DNA from: Coriobacteriaceae bacterium
GTDB lineage: Bacteria > Actinomycetota > Coriobacteriia > Coriobacteriales > Eggerthellaceae
Direction: 5' to 3'
DNA: 59,320 nucleotides
Assembly (NCBI GenBank): GCA_015062685.1
Contig: SUUE01000002.1
Span: 161,692-221,011 of the forward strand
In this document: piece after piece, positions 7,647-17,046 of the stretch
How the letters are laid out: each line of letters opens with the position of its first letter
How positions within the stretch are numbered: the stretch's first letter is position 1
Notes under the pieces: generated by a model
What the model was told of the DNA's origin: nothing
The model's input: the letters and a program-made list of their open reading frames with translations, nothing else
Databases searched by the model: none
Program-made: the position numbers and the translations under genes

Positions 7647-10577
7647 ATGACGAGACCTCTTACGGCTTTTCGCGTTATCCGAATCTCGGTGCTGTTGCTA
7701 TGCCTGTCATTTGCGGCGGCCTTCCTGATGCCGCAAGCCTCCCACGCCGAGGAGAACGGTGGCAAGACGGTACGCGTCGGCTGGTTCGAATCGTCGTTCT
7801 GCAGCACCGATAAATACGGCAACCGCTCCGGATACTCGTACGAATACCAGATGAAGATCGCCGCCTACAACGGCTGGAACTACGAGTATGTGAACGGCAG
7901 CTGGGCTGAGCTGCTGGAAATGCTCGAAGCCGGCGAAATCGACCTGCTAAGCGATGTATCGTACAAGCCTGAACGCGAAGGTCACATGCTCTTCTCCTCA
8001 CTCCCCATGGGCACCGAGGAGTATTACCTCTTCATCTCCCCCGACAATCGCGAAATATTATCGACGGACTATTCGACCCTCAACGGGAAGCGAATCGGAG
8101 TCAACAAAGGGAGCGTCCAAGTTGGCTTCCTGCGAGAGTGGGCGCAAGAACAGAAATTGACCCTCGAGGTCGTCGAGGTGACCACCTCGGAAGACGAGTC
8201 TCTGGAGTTGCTGATGAACGGCGGTCTGGACGGATACGTTACAGTCGACTCGTTCGAGCGGTCCGAGCACGCCGCCGTACCGGTCTGCAAGGTTGGCTCC
8301 TCCGACTTCTTCTTCGCCGTGAACAAGAACCGCCCGGACCTTCTGAACGACCTCGATGGCACCATGAGCAGAATCCAGGACGAGAACCGCTTCTATGACC
8401 AGCAGCTGTTCGAGAAGTACATCAAGAGGGCTGGCGCGAACGTGTTCCTCACGGCCGAGGAGACCGAATGGCTTACCAGCCACGGCCCTATCCGCGTGGG
8501 ATATCAAGACGACTACCCGGCCTTCTGCGCCAAGGACGAAGCGACGGGCAAGTTGACCGGCGCCCTTAAGGACGTGCTGAAATATGCCGGCGATTGCTTC
8601 GACAACGCACATCTCGACTTCGAGGCGATCGCATACCCGAACGTCACGGCCGCGCTGGAAGCGCTGAGGAGCGGCGAGGTGGATTGCGTGTTCCCGACCA
8701 ACCTCGGCACGTCAGAGGGCGAGCAGCTGGGCATAGTCATGACACCACCACTCACGAGCACCGACATGTGTGCCGTAGTGCGCCAGGTTGACCAGAGGGC
8801 GTTCTTCGACAAAGGGCATATCGTCGTGGCCGTGACGGAGGGCAACCCGAACTACGATGCGTTCCTCAACAGCCACTACCCCGAATGGAGAAAGATTTAC
8901 TACCCGACAACCGAGGATTGCCTGAAGGCCGTCTCGGACAACGTCGCGGATTGCGTCGTAATCAGCAATTTCCGCCACAGCAGCATTGCGAGAACCTGCG
9001 ATAAATACCGCCTGGCCACCGTGGACCTCGGCGTGGAGATGGAATACAGCTTCGCCGTCAGCGGCGGGGACATGACCATGTACTCCATCCTGGCGAAAGC
9101 CGTCAGCATGATCCCCGCATCCAACGTCAACGCGACCATGTCCCGCTATGCGACTGAAGAGGCCAAGCTCACCTTCACCGATTTCGTCATGGACAACATT
9201 GGCATTATCGCTAGCCTCACCGCCATCGTGGTCCTGGTAATCCTCGCCCTCCTCATTCGGAGCACGAGATCGGAGAAGAAGGCCAGCCAGCTCATTTCCG
9301 CTACGGAATACGACGCATTGACAGGCCTCTACAACCGCAGCTTCTTCTTCCAGTACGCAAACCAGATGTTCGCGGACCGCCCCGACACGCCGATGGACGC
9401 CATCGTGGTCGACATCGACCGGTTCCACTCCGTCAACGCACTCAACGGGCGGGAATTCGGCGACCGGGTGTTGCGGACACTGGGAAACGAAGTGAACGCC
9501 GTATCGAAAGAACTCCGCGGCATCGCGGGAAGATACGAATCGGATCGGTTCGATATCTACTGCCGGCACACAGACGATTATCAGAACATCTTCGACCGCC
9601 TGCAGAACAGGGTGAACGAGCTCGCCCCCAACGCGAACGTCCAACTGCGAATGGGCGTCATGCCGTGGCAGGGGAAACTCGAGCCCGTGCAGATGTTCGA
9701 CAGTGCGCGCGCGGCCTGTAACATGGCGCGCGACCGCTATCAGGAGCAGCTCATCATATTCAACGATGACATGCGCGATCTCGAGATGCTCGAGCACCGC
9801 CTCCTGAGCAACCTGCGCCAAGCACTGGACTCGTACGAGTTCGAAGTGCACTACCAACCGAAGTTCGACATCCAGAGCGACCCGCCCAAGCTCGTCGGCG
9901 CAGAGGCGCTGGTGCGCTGGCGGCACCCCGAGCTGGGCATAATCGGACCGAAGGATTTCATCCCCCTGTTCGAGAAGAGCGGCCAGGTGGGCATCGTCGA
10001 CAAGTTCGTATGGGCGGAAACCGCCCGGACCATTGCGCGGTGGCGGGAGCTCTACGGGGTGACGATCCCCGTTTCCGTCAACCTTTCGCGCGTAGACGTG
10101 TTTGACCCGACACTCGAGAAAACGCTCGACGACATCCTCCTGCGCAACGGGCTGGACAACAACGCCCTCAAGCTTGAGATAACTGAATCCGCCTATACGG
10201 AGAACGCCGAAAAGCTCATCCAGGTGGTCGAAAGCTTGCGAAGCAAGGGCTTCGAAGTAGGCATGGACGACTTCGGCAGCGGCTACTCGTCCTTGAACAT
10301 GCTCTCGCTCATGCCCATAGACGTGCTCAAGATGGACGGCGCGTTCATCAAGGACGTCGAGCGCGATGACAAGGGCGTACAGCTGGTGGCGCTGATCATC
10401 GGCATCGCGAAGAACCTGAACATTCCGGTCGTCGCGGAAGGCGTCGAGACCAAAGAACAGCTGGAGATCTTGAAGGAACTGGGGTGCGAGCTCGTGCAGG
10501 GCTACTATTTCTCGCGAGCGCTGTCCTCCGCCGATTTCGAGGCTACGTATATCAGGGATATGCAGGCAACCCGATAG
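7647..10577 (+). CDS. Tandem solute-binding sensor with degenerate GGDEF and EAL domains
   Basis: Predicted membrane-anchored cyclic-di-GMP phosphodiesterase with an extracytoplasmic sensor. Of 976 residues, 1-33 look like a signal peptide (cleavage after ASHA); about 41-270 and 285-505 are two SBP_bac_3-type solute-binding domains; one membrane helix follows (about 518-540), then a GGDEF-like domain and an EAL domain. The cyclase motif is ESDRF (631-635), so it should not make c-di-GMP. The EAL domain looks intact: EAL at 753-755, NLSR, EITES, DDFGSGYSS from 874 and VVAEGVET. I chose the ATG at 7647 because GGAGG precedes it and the signal peptide then starts normally. The next gene, a GGDEF cyclase, follows after 44 nt. 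The sensed ligand (amino acid or other small molecule) is unknown. Confidence 0.9.
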   Translation: MTRPLTAFRVIRISVLLLCLSFAAAFLMPQASHAEENGGKTVRVGWFESSFCSTDKYGNRSGYSYEYQMKIAAYNGWNYEYVNGSWAELLEMLEAGEIDLLSDVSYKPEREGHMLFSSLPMGTEEYYLFISPDNREILSTDYSTLNGKRIGVNKGSVQVGFLREWAQEQKLTLEVVEVTTSEDESLELLMNGGLDGYVTVDSFERSEHAAVPVCKVGSSDFFFAVNKNRPDLLNDLDGTMSRIQDENRFYDQQLFEKYIKRAGANVFLTAEETEWLTSHGPIRVGYQDDYPAFCAKDEATGKLTGALKDVLKYAGDCFDNAHLDFEAIAYPNVTAALEALRSGEVDCVFPTNLGTSEGEQLGIVMTPPLTSTDMCAVVRQVDQRAFFDKGHIVVAVTEGNPNYDAFLNSHYPEWRKIYYPTTEDCLKAVSDNVADCVVISNFRHSSIARTCDKYRLATVDLGVEMEYSFAVSGGDMTMYSILAKAVSMIPASNVNATMSRYATEEAKLTFTDFVMDNIGIIASLTAIVVLVILALLIRSTRSEKKASQLISATEYDALTGLYNRSFFFQYANQMFADRPDTPMDAIVVDIDRFHSVNALNGREFGDRVLRTLGNEVNAVSKELRGIAGRYESDRFDIYCRHTDDYQNIFDRLQNRVNELAPNANVQLRMGVMPWQGKLEPVQMFDSARAACNMARDRYQEQLIIFNDDMRDLEMLEHRLLSNLRQALDSYEFEVHYQPKFDIQSDPPKLVGAEALVRWRHPELGIIGPKDFIPLFEKSGQVGIVDKFVWAETARTIARWRELYGVTIPVSVNLSRVDVFDPTLEKTLDDILLRNGLDNNALKLEITESAYTENAEKLIQVVESLRSKGFEVGMDDFGSGYSSLNMLSLMPIDVLKMDGAFIKDVERDDKGVQLVALIIGIAKNLNIPVVAEGVETKEQLEILKELGCELVQGYYFSRALSSADFEATYIRDMQATR

Positions 10578-10621
10578 TCACGCGGAAGCCGCGAGGGCAT
10601 GGACGAGGGAAGCGAGGTGAC

Positions 10622-12253
10622 ATGCTCATGCGATCGCTGCGAACGAGATTCACGCTGCTCACGGTTTGCGCGATAGCAATTGCCATAGCTGTCGTCACGC
10701 TCCAGTGCGTGGCCTTCATCCGCAGCAGCGAGAAAGCCGAATCGCAGCAGCTGCTGCTCCTGCTCTGCGAGACGGGCGAGCGCAATCTCGATTACTACTT
10801 CGAAGACGTCCAGAAATCGGTCGGAGAGATAGCAGCGCATGTGGAGCAAGACTTGAACGGCCTCGATGACGAGAGCCTTCGGAAGCACGTCGACCGCATG
10901 GAGCAATACTTCGACGATGCGGTTCACAGAACCGACGGCGTGCTGACGTACTACTACCGCATCAACCCCGAGATCTCCGGCGCGGTCAAGGGCTTCTGGT
11001 ACACGGACGCCAACAAGAAGGGCTTCGAGAAGCACGCGATAACCGACATCTCGCTCTACGACACGGACGACACCTCTAACCTCGTCTGGTTCACCGTGCC
11101 CAAGAACACGGGCGAGCCCGTCTGGCTTCCGCCCTACGTCACGGAGAACCTAGACGCGCGCGTGATCTCCTACAACGTCCCGGTTTACTGGAAAGGTCAG
11201 TTCATCGGAGTCGTGGGAATGGAAATCGACTGCTCCACCATGGCAGAGCAGGTCGATAGCATCAAGCTCTATGACAATGGCTATGCGTTCCTGAACGACG
11301 ACGAGGGCAACATCTTCTACCACCCCCGCATCAACATCGCTCAATTGGACGAGGAAGACATGCCCGTAGCACCCGACGAGCTGGGTGGCACCAGCACCTT
11401 CCTCCACTACACATATGACGGCGTCGAGAAGCATGCGGTGTGGCTGCCGTTGAAAAACGGCATGCGCCTCACCGTCGCGGTGCCCGTATCCGAGACGAAC
11501 GGCGACTGGGCGAAGCTGATCGGCGGCATCGTCCTCGCATCGATTCTCGTCCTCGCGCTCTTGAGCTTATTCACATCGCTCTACACGAGGCGCATCACGA
11601 AACCCCTCGAAGACCTGACCGCGGCCGCCGAGCAGGCCAATGCCGGGAACTACGATTTCGACCTGGATTACGATGGCGACGACGAGGTAGGCAGGCTCAC
11701 GACAACGTTCAAAGTGCTGACGAACCATATGAAGAGCCACATCGACGAGCTGAGCGAGCGCGTGTACGTTGACGCCTTGACCTCGGCGAAGAACAGAAGG
11801 GCTTTCGCGGATGCGATCGATGCGCTGCAAGCGCACATGAACGACGAAGAAACCCCTCTGGAATTCGCCATAGGCGTGTTCGATTGCGACAACCTCAAGC
11901 TGATCAACGACCAATACGGCCACGAGAAGGGCGACGTGTATCTGAAGACGGCATGCCACCTGATCTGCAAGGTGTTCCAGCACAGCCCCGTCTTCAGAAC
12001 GGGCGGAGACGAGTTCGCCGTGATCATGCGGGGCGAGGACTTCGAGAACAGGGACGCCCTGGTCGAGCGCTTCGACGAGATGAACGAAGAGATCAACCTC
12101 TCCGCCATGAACGAATGGGAGCAGGCGCACATTACCAAGGGGCTCGTGACCTTCGACCCGCATGTCGACCATTTCGTCATCGACACTGTTCGCCGGGCAG
12201 ATTCGACCATGTATGCGAACAAGCGCAAGCGCAAAGGGCTCGCCCCCGAGTAA
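10622..12253 (+). CDS. Cache-HAMP diguanylate cyclase
   Basis: Predicted membrane-bound diguanylate cyclase making c-di-GMP from GTP. The 543-residue protein has a membrane helix (about 9-33), an extracytoplasmic dCache-like sensor (about 40-290, with the YYYRINPEISGAVKGFWYT-type segment), a second membrane helix (about 300-322), a HAMP linker, and a C-terminal GGDEF domain with an intact GGDEF motif at 461-465 and the RxxDxxMY-like helix at the end. The ATG at 10622 is preceded by GAGGTGA. It lies 44 nt after the EAL gene, suggesting one transcript encoding opposing c-di-GMP activities, both fed by outside signals. Confidence 0.92.
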   Translation: MLMRSLRTRFTLLTVCAIAIAIAVVTLQCVAFIRSSEKAESQQLLLLLCETGERNLDYYFEDVQKSVGEIAAHVEQDLNGLDDESLRKHVDRMEQYFDDAVHRTDGVLTYYYRINPEISGAVKGFWYTDANKKGFEKHAITDISLYDTDDTSNLVWFTVPKNTGEPVWLPPYVTENLDARVISYNVPVYWKGQFIGVVGMEIDCSTMAEQVDSIKLYDNGYAFLNDDEGNIFYHPRINIAQLDEEDMPVAPDELGGTSTFLHYTYDGVEKHAVWLPLKNGMRLTVAVPVSETNGDWAKLIGGIVLASILVLALLSLFTSLYTRRITKPLEDLTAAAEQANAGNYDFDLDYDGDDEVGRLTTTFKVLTNHMKSHIDELSERVYVDALTSAKNRRAFADAIDALQAHMNDEETPLEFAIGVFDCDNLKLINDQYGHEKGDVYLKTACHLICKVFQHSPVFRTGGDEFAVIMRGEDFENRDALVERFDEMNEEINLSAMNEWEQAHITKGLVTFDPHVDHFVIDTVRRADSTMYANKRKRKGLAPE

Positions 12254-12382
12254 TCGCCCGCCTAGCTCTTCAGGCGCCCCCGAAAGACTTCTTAAGGAAA
12301 CCGAAAGGTTTGCCGAATGGTTGGCGAAAGGTTCGCCCCGTATTCTCGGATCATGCAGCGAGCATCGAGACAAGGAGGAGAC

Positions 12383-13546
12383 ATGTGGACTAGAAGAGAG
12401 CTCAAGGACAAGGCGAAGGGGGCGCTGAAGGCCAATTATTGGAAGACCGTCCTCGTGACCCTCATCGTCCTGGCCATCGCGGGGGGCATCAGCGGATACA
12501 GCTCGCTTTACAGCGCCCCGAGCGCAATGCTGGGCAACGCAGCGATATCCAACACCGGAGCCATCTACGTGGACGACGAGGACGCGTCCGTCAGCATCGA
12601 CGGCAACGAGATCCACGTGAGCGTCAAGGACGACTCAAGGCATTCGGGCGACTCCTCGGGCGCCTTCGATAACGACAGGGCGCATGGGAGCGACGTGAGG
12701 GTGAGGAGCTTCAGCCTCCCGTTCGGGCCCGGGCTCGCGCTGTTCGGCATCACCATGTTCCTCGTGGGCCTCATCGTGACTGCGATATCGCTCGCGTTCT
12801 ACGCGTTCATCATGAACCCGGTGCAAGTTGGGGCCCAGAGGTTCTTCCTGCGAAGCCTCAACAAGCCCGCGGAGGTCAAGGAAATCGCCTACGCCTACGA
12901 CAGCAACTACCTGGAGACGGTGAAGACCATCTTCCTTCGCGACCTGTTCATCTTCCTGTGGAGCCTGCTCCTCATCGTGCCCGGCATCGTCAAGGCCTAT
13001 GAGTACCGCATGATCCCCTATCTCATGGCCGAGGACCCCACCATGACCAAGGACCGCGCGTTCGCCGAGAGCAAGCGCATGATGACGGGCCAGAAGTGGA
13101 ACACGTTCGTGCTCGACCTGTCGTTCATCGGGTGGTACATCCTGAGCGCCTTCACGCTGGGCATCCTCGCAGTGTTCTACGTGGCCCCGTACCAGTGCCT
13201 CACGAGCGCCGCCCTCTACGAGAAGCTTCGCTACGGCACGCCCGAGCCCCAGCCCCAGGCCTACAACCCCTACGGCCAGCCGCCCGCCCAACCCGGGCAG
13301 CCCACCCAGGCTGGAGCCTGCGGGCAAAACGCCAACCAGGGCGCGCAGCCGACGCACCAGCCCGCTCAGCCGCCGATGCAGACCGCCCCTCTAGAAGTGG
13401 CTCCCGTAGCCACGGCCGAGGAAACCACCCCGGTCATCGCCTCGGCGTCGCAGCCGCCCGTGCCGCCCTTCGCCGCCGAAGGCGCCGAGCCCGCGAGCAA
13501 CGGCGACGAGTTGGCGAGCAACGAGGGCGATTCCCCTCAGGAATAG
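12383..13546 (+). CDS. DUF975 family membrane protein
   Basis: Integral membrane protein of the DUF975 family; biochemical function unknown. The start MWTRRELKDKAKGALKANYWK is the family signature and is preceded by AAGGAGGAG. About four to five membrane segments are visible, at residues 21-40, 115-145, 190-215 and 245-275, with an Asp/Ser-rich extracytoplasmic loop after the first. The internal AESKRMMTGQKWNTFVLDLSFIGW-type stretch is the conserved DUF975 core. A Pro/Gln-rich cytoplasmic tail of about 110 residues (PYGQPPAQPGQPTQ) ends the protein. It stands alone between a c-di-GMP gene and a two-component pair, and a strong hairpin follows. Confidence 0.85.
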   Translation: MWTRRELKDKAKGALKANYWKTVLVTLIVLAIAGGISGYSSLYSAPSAMLGNAAISNTGAIYVDDEDASVSIDGNEIHVSVKDDSRHSGDSSGAFDNDRAHGSDVRVRSFSLPFGPGLALFGITMFLVGLIVTAISLAFYAFIMNPVQVGAQRFFLRSLNKPAEVKEIAYAYDSNYLETVKTIFLRDLFIFLWSLLLIVPGIVKAYEYRMIPYLMAEDPTMTKDRAFAESKRMMTGQKWNTFVLDLSFIGWYILSAFTLGILAVFYVAPYQCLTSAALYEKLRYGTPEPQPQAYNPYGQPPAQPGQPTQAGACGQNANQGAQPTHQPAQPPMQTAPLEVAPVATAEETTPVIASASQPPVPPFAAEGAEPASNGDELASNEGDSPQE

Positions 13547-13575
13547 TTTCTGCCACAATGAGCTAAGTCCATAAC

Positions 13576-13601
13576 GCGGGACGGGCCCAGCCCCGTCCCG
13601 C
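13576..13601 (+). terminator. Terminator-like hairpin after the DUF975 gene
   Basis: Perfect 10-bp stem GCGGGACGGG / CCCGTCCCGC with a 6-nt loop, 29 nt after the stop. The following sequence has only scattered T residues, so termination strength is uncertain. Confidence 0.6.
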
Positions 13602-13640
13602 AACATGGTTGGGTTTACCGATCGGAAAACGAGGAGGAGC

Positions 13641-14330
13641 ATGGCGTACAGGGTTCTCGTAGCAGATGACGAGAAAGATATCCGAAGCGTGCTTGCGCTC
13701 TACCTCGAAGACGCCGGCTACGAAGTGGTCGAGGCGGCCGACGGCGCCGAAGCCCTCCGGGCGCTCGAAACGCAGGACATCGACCTATGCCTGCTCGACA
13801 TCATGATGCCCGAGCTCGACGGCTACCAAGTGCTCAAGCGCACGAGAGAAGCGAGCGATGTGCCCGTGATCATCGTATCGGCCAAGGGCCAGGATCCCGA
13901 GAAGATACTCGGCCTCAACCTGGGCGCCGACGATTACATGGTCAAGCCCTTCAACCCCCTCGAGGCGGTGGCTCGCGTCAACACGAACATCCGCCGCGCA
14001 AAGGGGCAGCTTCCCAACCGAGATGCCCAAGCATCGCGCGCCCTCCGTTGCCGCGACCTCGAATTGGACCGCGAGGCCTGCACGCTCACGCGAGCTGGCT
14101 CCCCCATCGCGCTCACGCCCTCAGAATTCCGCATCATGGCCATGCTCATGGAGCACCCTGGCCGCGTGTTCACCAAGCAGCAGATATACGAATGCGGGTG
14201 GGACGAAAGCTACGTGGCCGCCGACAACAGCGTCATGGTGTGCATCAGCAAGCTCAGGGCCAAGCTCGGAGCCGACCCGCAGGCCTACATCAAGACCATC
14301 CGCGGGCTCGGCTACCGATTGGAGAAATAG
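13641..14330 (+). CDS. OmpR-family response regulator
   Basis: DNA-binding response regulator, phosphorylated by the histidine kinase encoded next. The 229-residue protein has a receiver domain with acidic pair Asp9/Asp10, phospho-acceptor Asp53 (LLDIMMPELDG) and the conserved Lys in VSAKGQ, followed by an OmpR-type winged helix ending DPQAYIKTIRGLGYRLEK. The ATG at 13641 follows GAGGAGGAGC; an in-frame upstream start at 13605 lacks a good site. The kinase gene starts 3 nt after the stop. The regulated genes are not evident here. Confidence 0.94.
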   Translation: MAYRVLVADDEKDIRSVLALYLEDAGYEVVEAADGAEALRALETQDIDLCLLDIMMPELDGYQVLKRTREASDVPVIIVSAKGQDPEKILGLNLGADDYMVKPFNPLEAVARVNTNIRRAKGQLPNRDAQASRALRCRDLELDREACTLTRAGSPIALTPSEFRIMAMLMEHPGRVFTKQQIYECGWDESYVAADNSVMVCISKLRAKLGADPQAYIKTIRGLGYRLEK

Positions 14331-14333
14331 CGC

Positions 14334-15482
14334 ATGAGCTGGGTCAAGGAAAAGACGGCATCGATTGCGGGCGGCCCCGATGCCCGCAGGGCCCCGTCCG
14401 AGGAGAAAAACGACCTCGTCTTCTACCTGGTTACACGCTTTATCTTGGTGCTCGTTGCAGTGTTCGCGGCGGAATCGGCGCTGGCATGGCTCGAGAGCGT
14501 GAGCCTCCTCGACGCCTTGAGGGCGCTCACCGAGAGCACGGAAGCCCCCCAGTCTCTCGAGACGACCTCCGCCGTGGCCGTCATCCAATGGGCCTGGTCG
14601 ATGCTCCAATCCGCGGGAAGCACGAGCGCGTTTCCCGCATTCGGGCTCGCAAGGCAGTCTGCAGCCCTCTTCATAACCGTCGCCATGATCCTGCTCCTCG
14701 TCGCGCCCCTCGTCGCGGGCGCCATCGTCTTCTCGCGCATGGTAGTGAAGAAGGTACGCGCGCTGCAGGAGCGGCGCGAACGGGAGATAGCGCGAAACGA
14801 TGCGCAACGGAGCCAGTTCATCACCGATGTTGCCCACGACCTGAGGACGCCCCTCATGGCCATATCGGGCATGGCCCACGCGCTTTCGGACGGGGTCGTC
14901 CGCGACGAGGGCATGCGCGAGGAATACCTTCGCTCGATTTGCGAGAAGAGCGACAAGATGAGCGGGCTCGTGAACTCGGTGTTCGACTACACCAAGCTGA
15001 ACGGGGGCGCCTTCGAACTCCAGAAGGAGCGCATCGACCTGCCCCAGACGCTCCTGCGCGAAGCGGCGGCAGCTTACACGGACGCCGAGGAGGCCGGGAT
15101 GACGCTCACGACCTTCATCCCCGAAGACCCCTGCACCGTCATCGCCGACCCCGTCCAGATCGCGCGCGTCGTTTCGAACCTCATCGCGAACGCAGTCAAG
15201 CACAACGGCGCGGGAGCCGAGGTGTCCGTCCTGCTCGTGCGCCAGGCGGCAGTTGCCTTCGTGGTCGTCGCCGACACGGGCGCGCCGATCACGGGCGACC
15301 CGGAAGCGCTGTTCCAACCGTTCACGCAAGGTGATACCGCGCGCTCCGGATCGGGTGGCAGCGGCCTCGGGCTCTCCATATGCAAGCGCATCGCCGACAT
15401 GCACGGCTTCGACCTCGCCATCGCGCAGCCCTACGGGCGTTTCACCAAAGCCTTCTACCTCAGGTGCACCGTCGAGCAATAG
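14334..15482 (+). CDS. Two-component sensor histidine kinase
   Basis: Membrane sensor kinase partnered with the preceding response regulator. The 382-residue protein has two membrane helices (about 27-52 and 112-140) around a short extracytoplasmic loop of about 60 residues, a cytoplasmic HisKA domain with phospho-acceptor His168 (VAHDLRTPL), and a HATPase_c domain showing the N box NLIANAVKHN, G1 (VADTGAPI) and G2 (GSGLGLSI). The very small sensing loop suggests detection of membrane or envelope state, but that is inference. Confidence 0.93.
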   Translation: MSWVKEKTASIAGGPDARRAPSEEKNDLVFYLVTRFILVLVAVFAAESALAWLESVSLLDALRALTESTEAPQSLETTSAVAVIQWAWSMLQSAGSTSAFPAFGLARQSAALFITVAMILLLVAPLVAGAIVFSRMVVKKVRALQERREREIARNDAQRSQFITDVAHDLRTPLMAISGMAHALSDGVVRDEGMREEYLRSICEKSDKMSGLVNSVFDYTKLNGGAFELQKERIDLPQTLLREAAAAYTDAEEAGMTLTTFIPEDPCTVIADPVQIARVVSNLIANAVKHNGAGAEVSVLLVRQAAVAFVVVADTGAPITGDPEALFQPFTQGDTARSGSGGSGLGLSICKRIADMHGFDLAIAQPYGRFTKAFYLRCTVEQ

Positions 15483-15545
15483 CCGCGATTGACCCGCGCG
15501 CCCCATGCGCAGCGCTTCGCAAGACATGTTAATCGGTTGTTTATA

Positions 15546-15574
15546 TTGTCGAATCGCGCAGCTCTATCTAAAAT
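15546..15574 (+). promoter_or_regulatory. Putative glmM promoter
   Basis: -35 TTGTCG (15546-15551), 17-nt spacer, -10 TAAAAT (15569-15574), in a markedly AT-rich stretch. The leader to the ATG is about 55 nt and contains a GC-rich hairpin (TGGCGG/CCGCCG, about 15593-15609). Confidence 0.6.
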
Positions 15575-15637
15575 ATTTACGTTTGTTTTTTGCTGGCGGC
15601 AACCGCCGGCGTTCAGATACGATCGAAAGGTCTTCTC

Positions 15638-16978
15638 ATGGCTCGAATGTTTGGAACCGACGGTGTTCGCGGCGTCGCGAACACCGATTTGACCTGCCCG
15701 CTCGCCTTCCGCCTCGGCCAAGCCGCCGTGCGTTTCCAGGGCCCGCGCATCATCGTCGGCAAGGATACGCGTCTTTCCGGCGACATGCTCGAGGCCGCCG
15801 TTTGCGCCGGCATCACGAGCATGGGCGGCACCGCCCTGCTTGCGGGCGTCATCCCCACCCCCGCGATCGCCCTGCTCACCAAGCAGCTCGATTGCGATGG
15901 CGGTATCGTCATCAGCGCTAGCCACAACCCGCCCGAGTACAACGGCATCAAGCTGTTCGACGGCCAGGGCTTCAAGCTGCCCGACGCCGTGGAGGACGAG
16001 ATTCAGGCGGCCATCGAATCGGGCACCATGGACGAGAACCGCCCCGCGGGCGACGCCGTGGGCGTCATCGAGGAAGTGCCCGACGCCGTGGAACGCTACG
16101 TGATGCACGCGGTGGAGTCCATCAAGGGCCAGGGCATCGACTTCAGCGGCATGACCATCGCCCTCGACTGCGGCCACGGTGCGAGCAGCGTCTCGAGCGC
16201 AGAGGCGCTCCGCAGGCTGGGCGCCGACGTTCACGTCATGAACGACGACTACAACGGGCTCGACATCAACGTGCAGTGCGGTTCCACCAACCTCGCCCCG
16301 CTCAAGAAGTTCGTGGCCGAGGTGGGCGCCGATGCCGGCATCGCCCACGACGGCGACGCCGACCGCGTCATGCTCGTGGATAGCCGCGGCAACGAGATCG
16401 ACGGCGACATGATGGAGGCCGTGCTCGCTCTCGACATGAAGAAGCGCGGCTGCCTCCCGGGCAGCGTCGCCGTCTCCACCGTCATGTGCAACCTCGGGTT
16501 CGTCAACTTCATGAAGGACCAGGGCGTTGAGGTCAAGCAGACCAAGGTGGGCGACCGCTATGTGCTCGAGCTCATGCGCGAGGAGGGCTACGCGATCGGC
16601 GGCGAGCAGAGCGGCCACCTGATCCTGCTCGACTACAACTCCACGGGCGACGGCCTCATGACCGCCGTGCAGTTCCTCGCCTCCATGGTGAGGCTCGGCC
16701 TCACGGCCGACGAAGCGGCCGAGCTCTACGTGCACTACCCGCAGGAACTCATCAACGTGCGCGTTTCCGACAAGGAGGCCGCGCTTGCCAACGAGGCCGT
16801 GCAGGCCGCCAAGGCGGCGGCAGAGGAAGCCATGGGCGCTACCGGCCGCGTGCTGCTCCGCCCGAGCGGCACCGAGCCCGTCGTGCGCGTCATGGTCGAG
16901 GCGGCGAGCGACGAGGACGCGAAGCGCCACTGCCGCGAAATCGCGGACGTCGTGATCGCGGAGCTCGGCATAGAGTAG
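15638..16978 (+). CDS. glmM: Phosphoglucosamine mutase
   Basis: Converts glucosamine-6-phosphate to glucosamine-1-phosphate on the route to UDP-GlcNAc and peptidoglycan. The 446-residue protein begins MARMFGTDGVRGVAN, carries the catalytic phosphoserine loop ISASHNPPEYNGIKLF with Ser95, the metal loop DGDADRVMLVD and the phosphate-binding RPSGTEPVVRVMVE near the C-terminus. The ATG at 15638 fits the family N-terminus. It is followed by a strong terminator and then nagB and a GlmU-like gene, so three consecutive genes deal with amino sugars. Confidence 0.96.
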   Translation: MARMFGTDGVRGVANTDLTCPLAFRLGQAAVRFQGPRIIVGKDTRLSGDMLEAAVCAGITSMGGTALLAGVIPTPAIALLTKQLDCDGGIVISASHNPPEYNGIKLFDGQGFKLPDAVEDEIQAAIESGTMDENRPAGDAVGVIEEVPDAVERYVMHAVESIKGQGIDFSGMTIALDCGHGASSVSSAEALRRLGADVHVMNDDYNGLDINVQCGSTNLAPLKKFVAEVGADAGIAHDGDADRVMLVDSRGNEIDGDMMEAVLALDMKKRGCLPGSVAVSTVMCNLGFVNFMKDQGVEVKQTKVGDRYVLELMREEGYAIGGEQSGHLILLDYNSTGDGLMTAVQFLASMVRLGLTADEAAELYVHYPQELINVRVSDKEAALANEAVQAAKAAAEEAMGATGRVLLRPSGTEPVVRVMVEAASDEDAKRHCREIADVVIAELGIE

Positions 16979-16987
16979 CAACCTTGG

Positions 16988-17015
16988 GCCACCGGCAAAG
17001 CGCCGGTGGCTTTCT
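16988..17015 (+). terminator. Intrinsic terminator after glmM
   Basis: Perfect 9-bp stem GCCACCGGC / GCCGGTGGC with a 5-nt loop, followed by TTTCTTC, 9 nt after the glmM stop. Confidence 0.85.
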
Positions 17016-17046
17016 TCATAAGGGAAAACCGACGAAAGGGAGAAGC

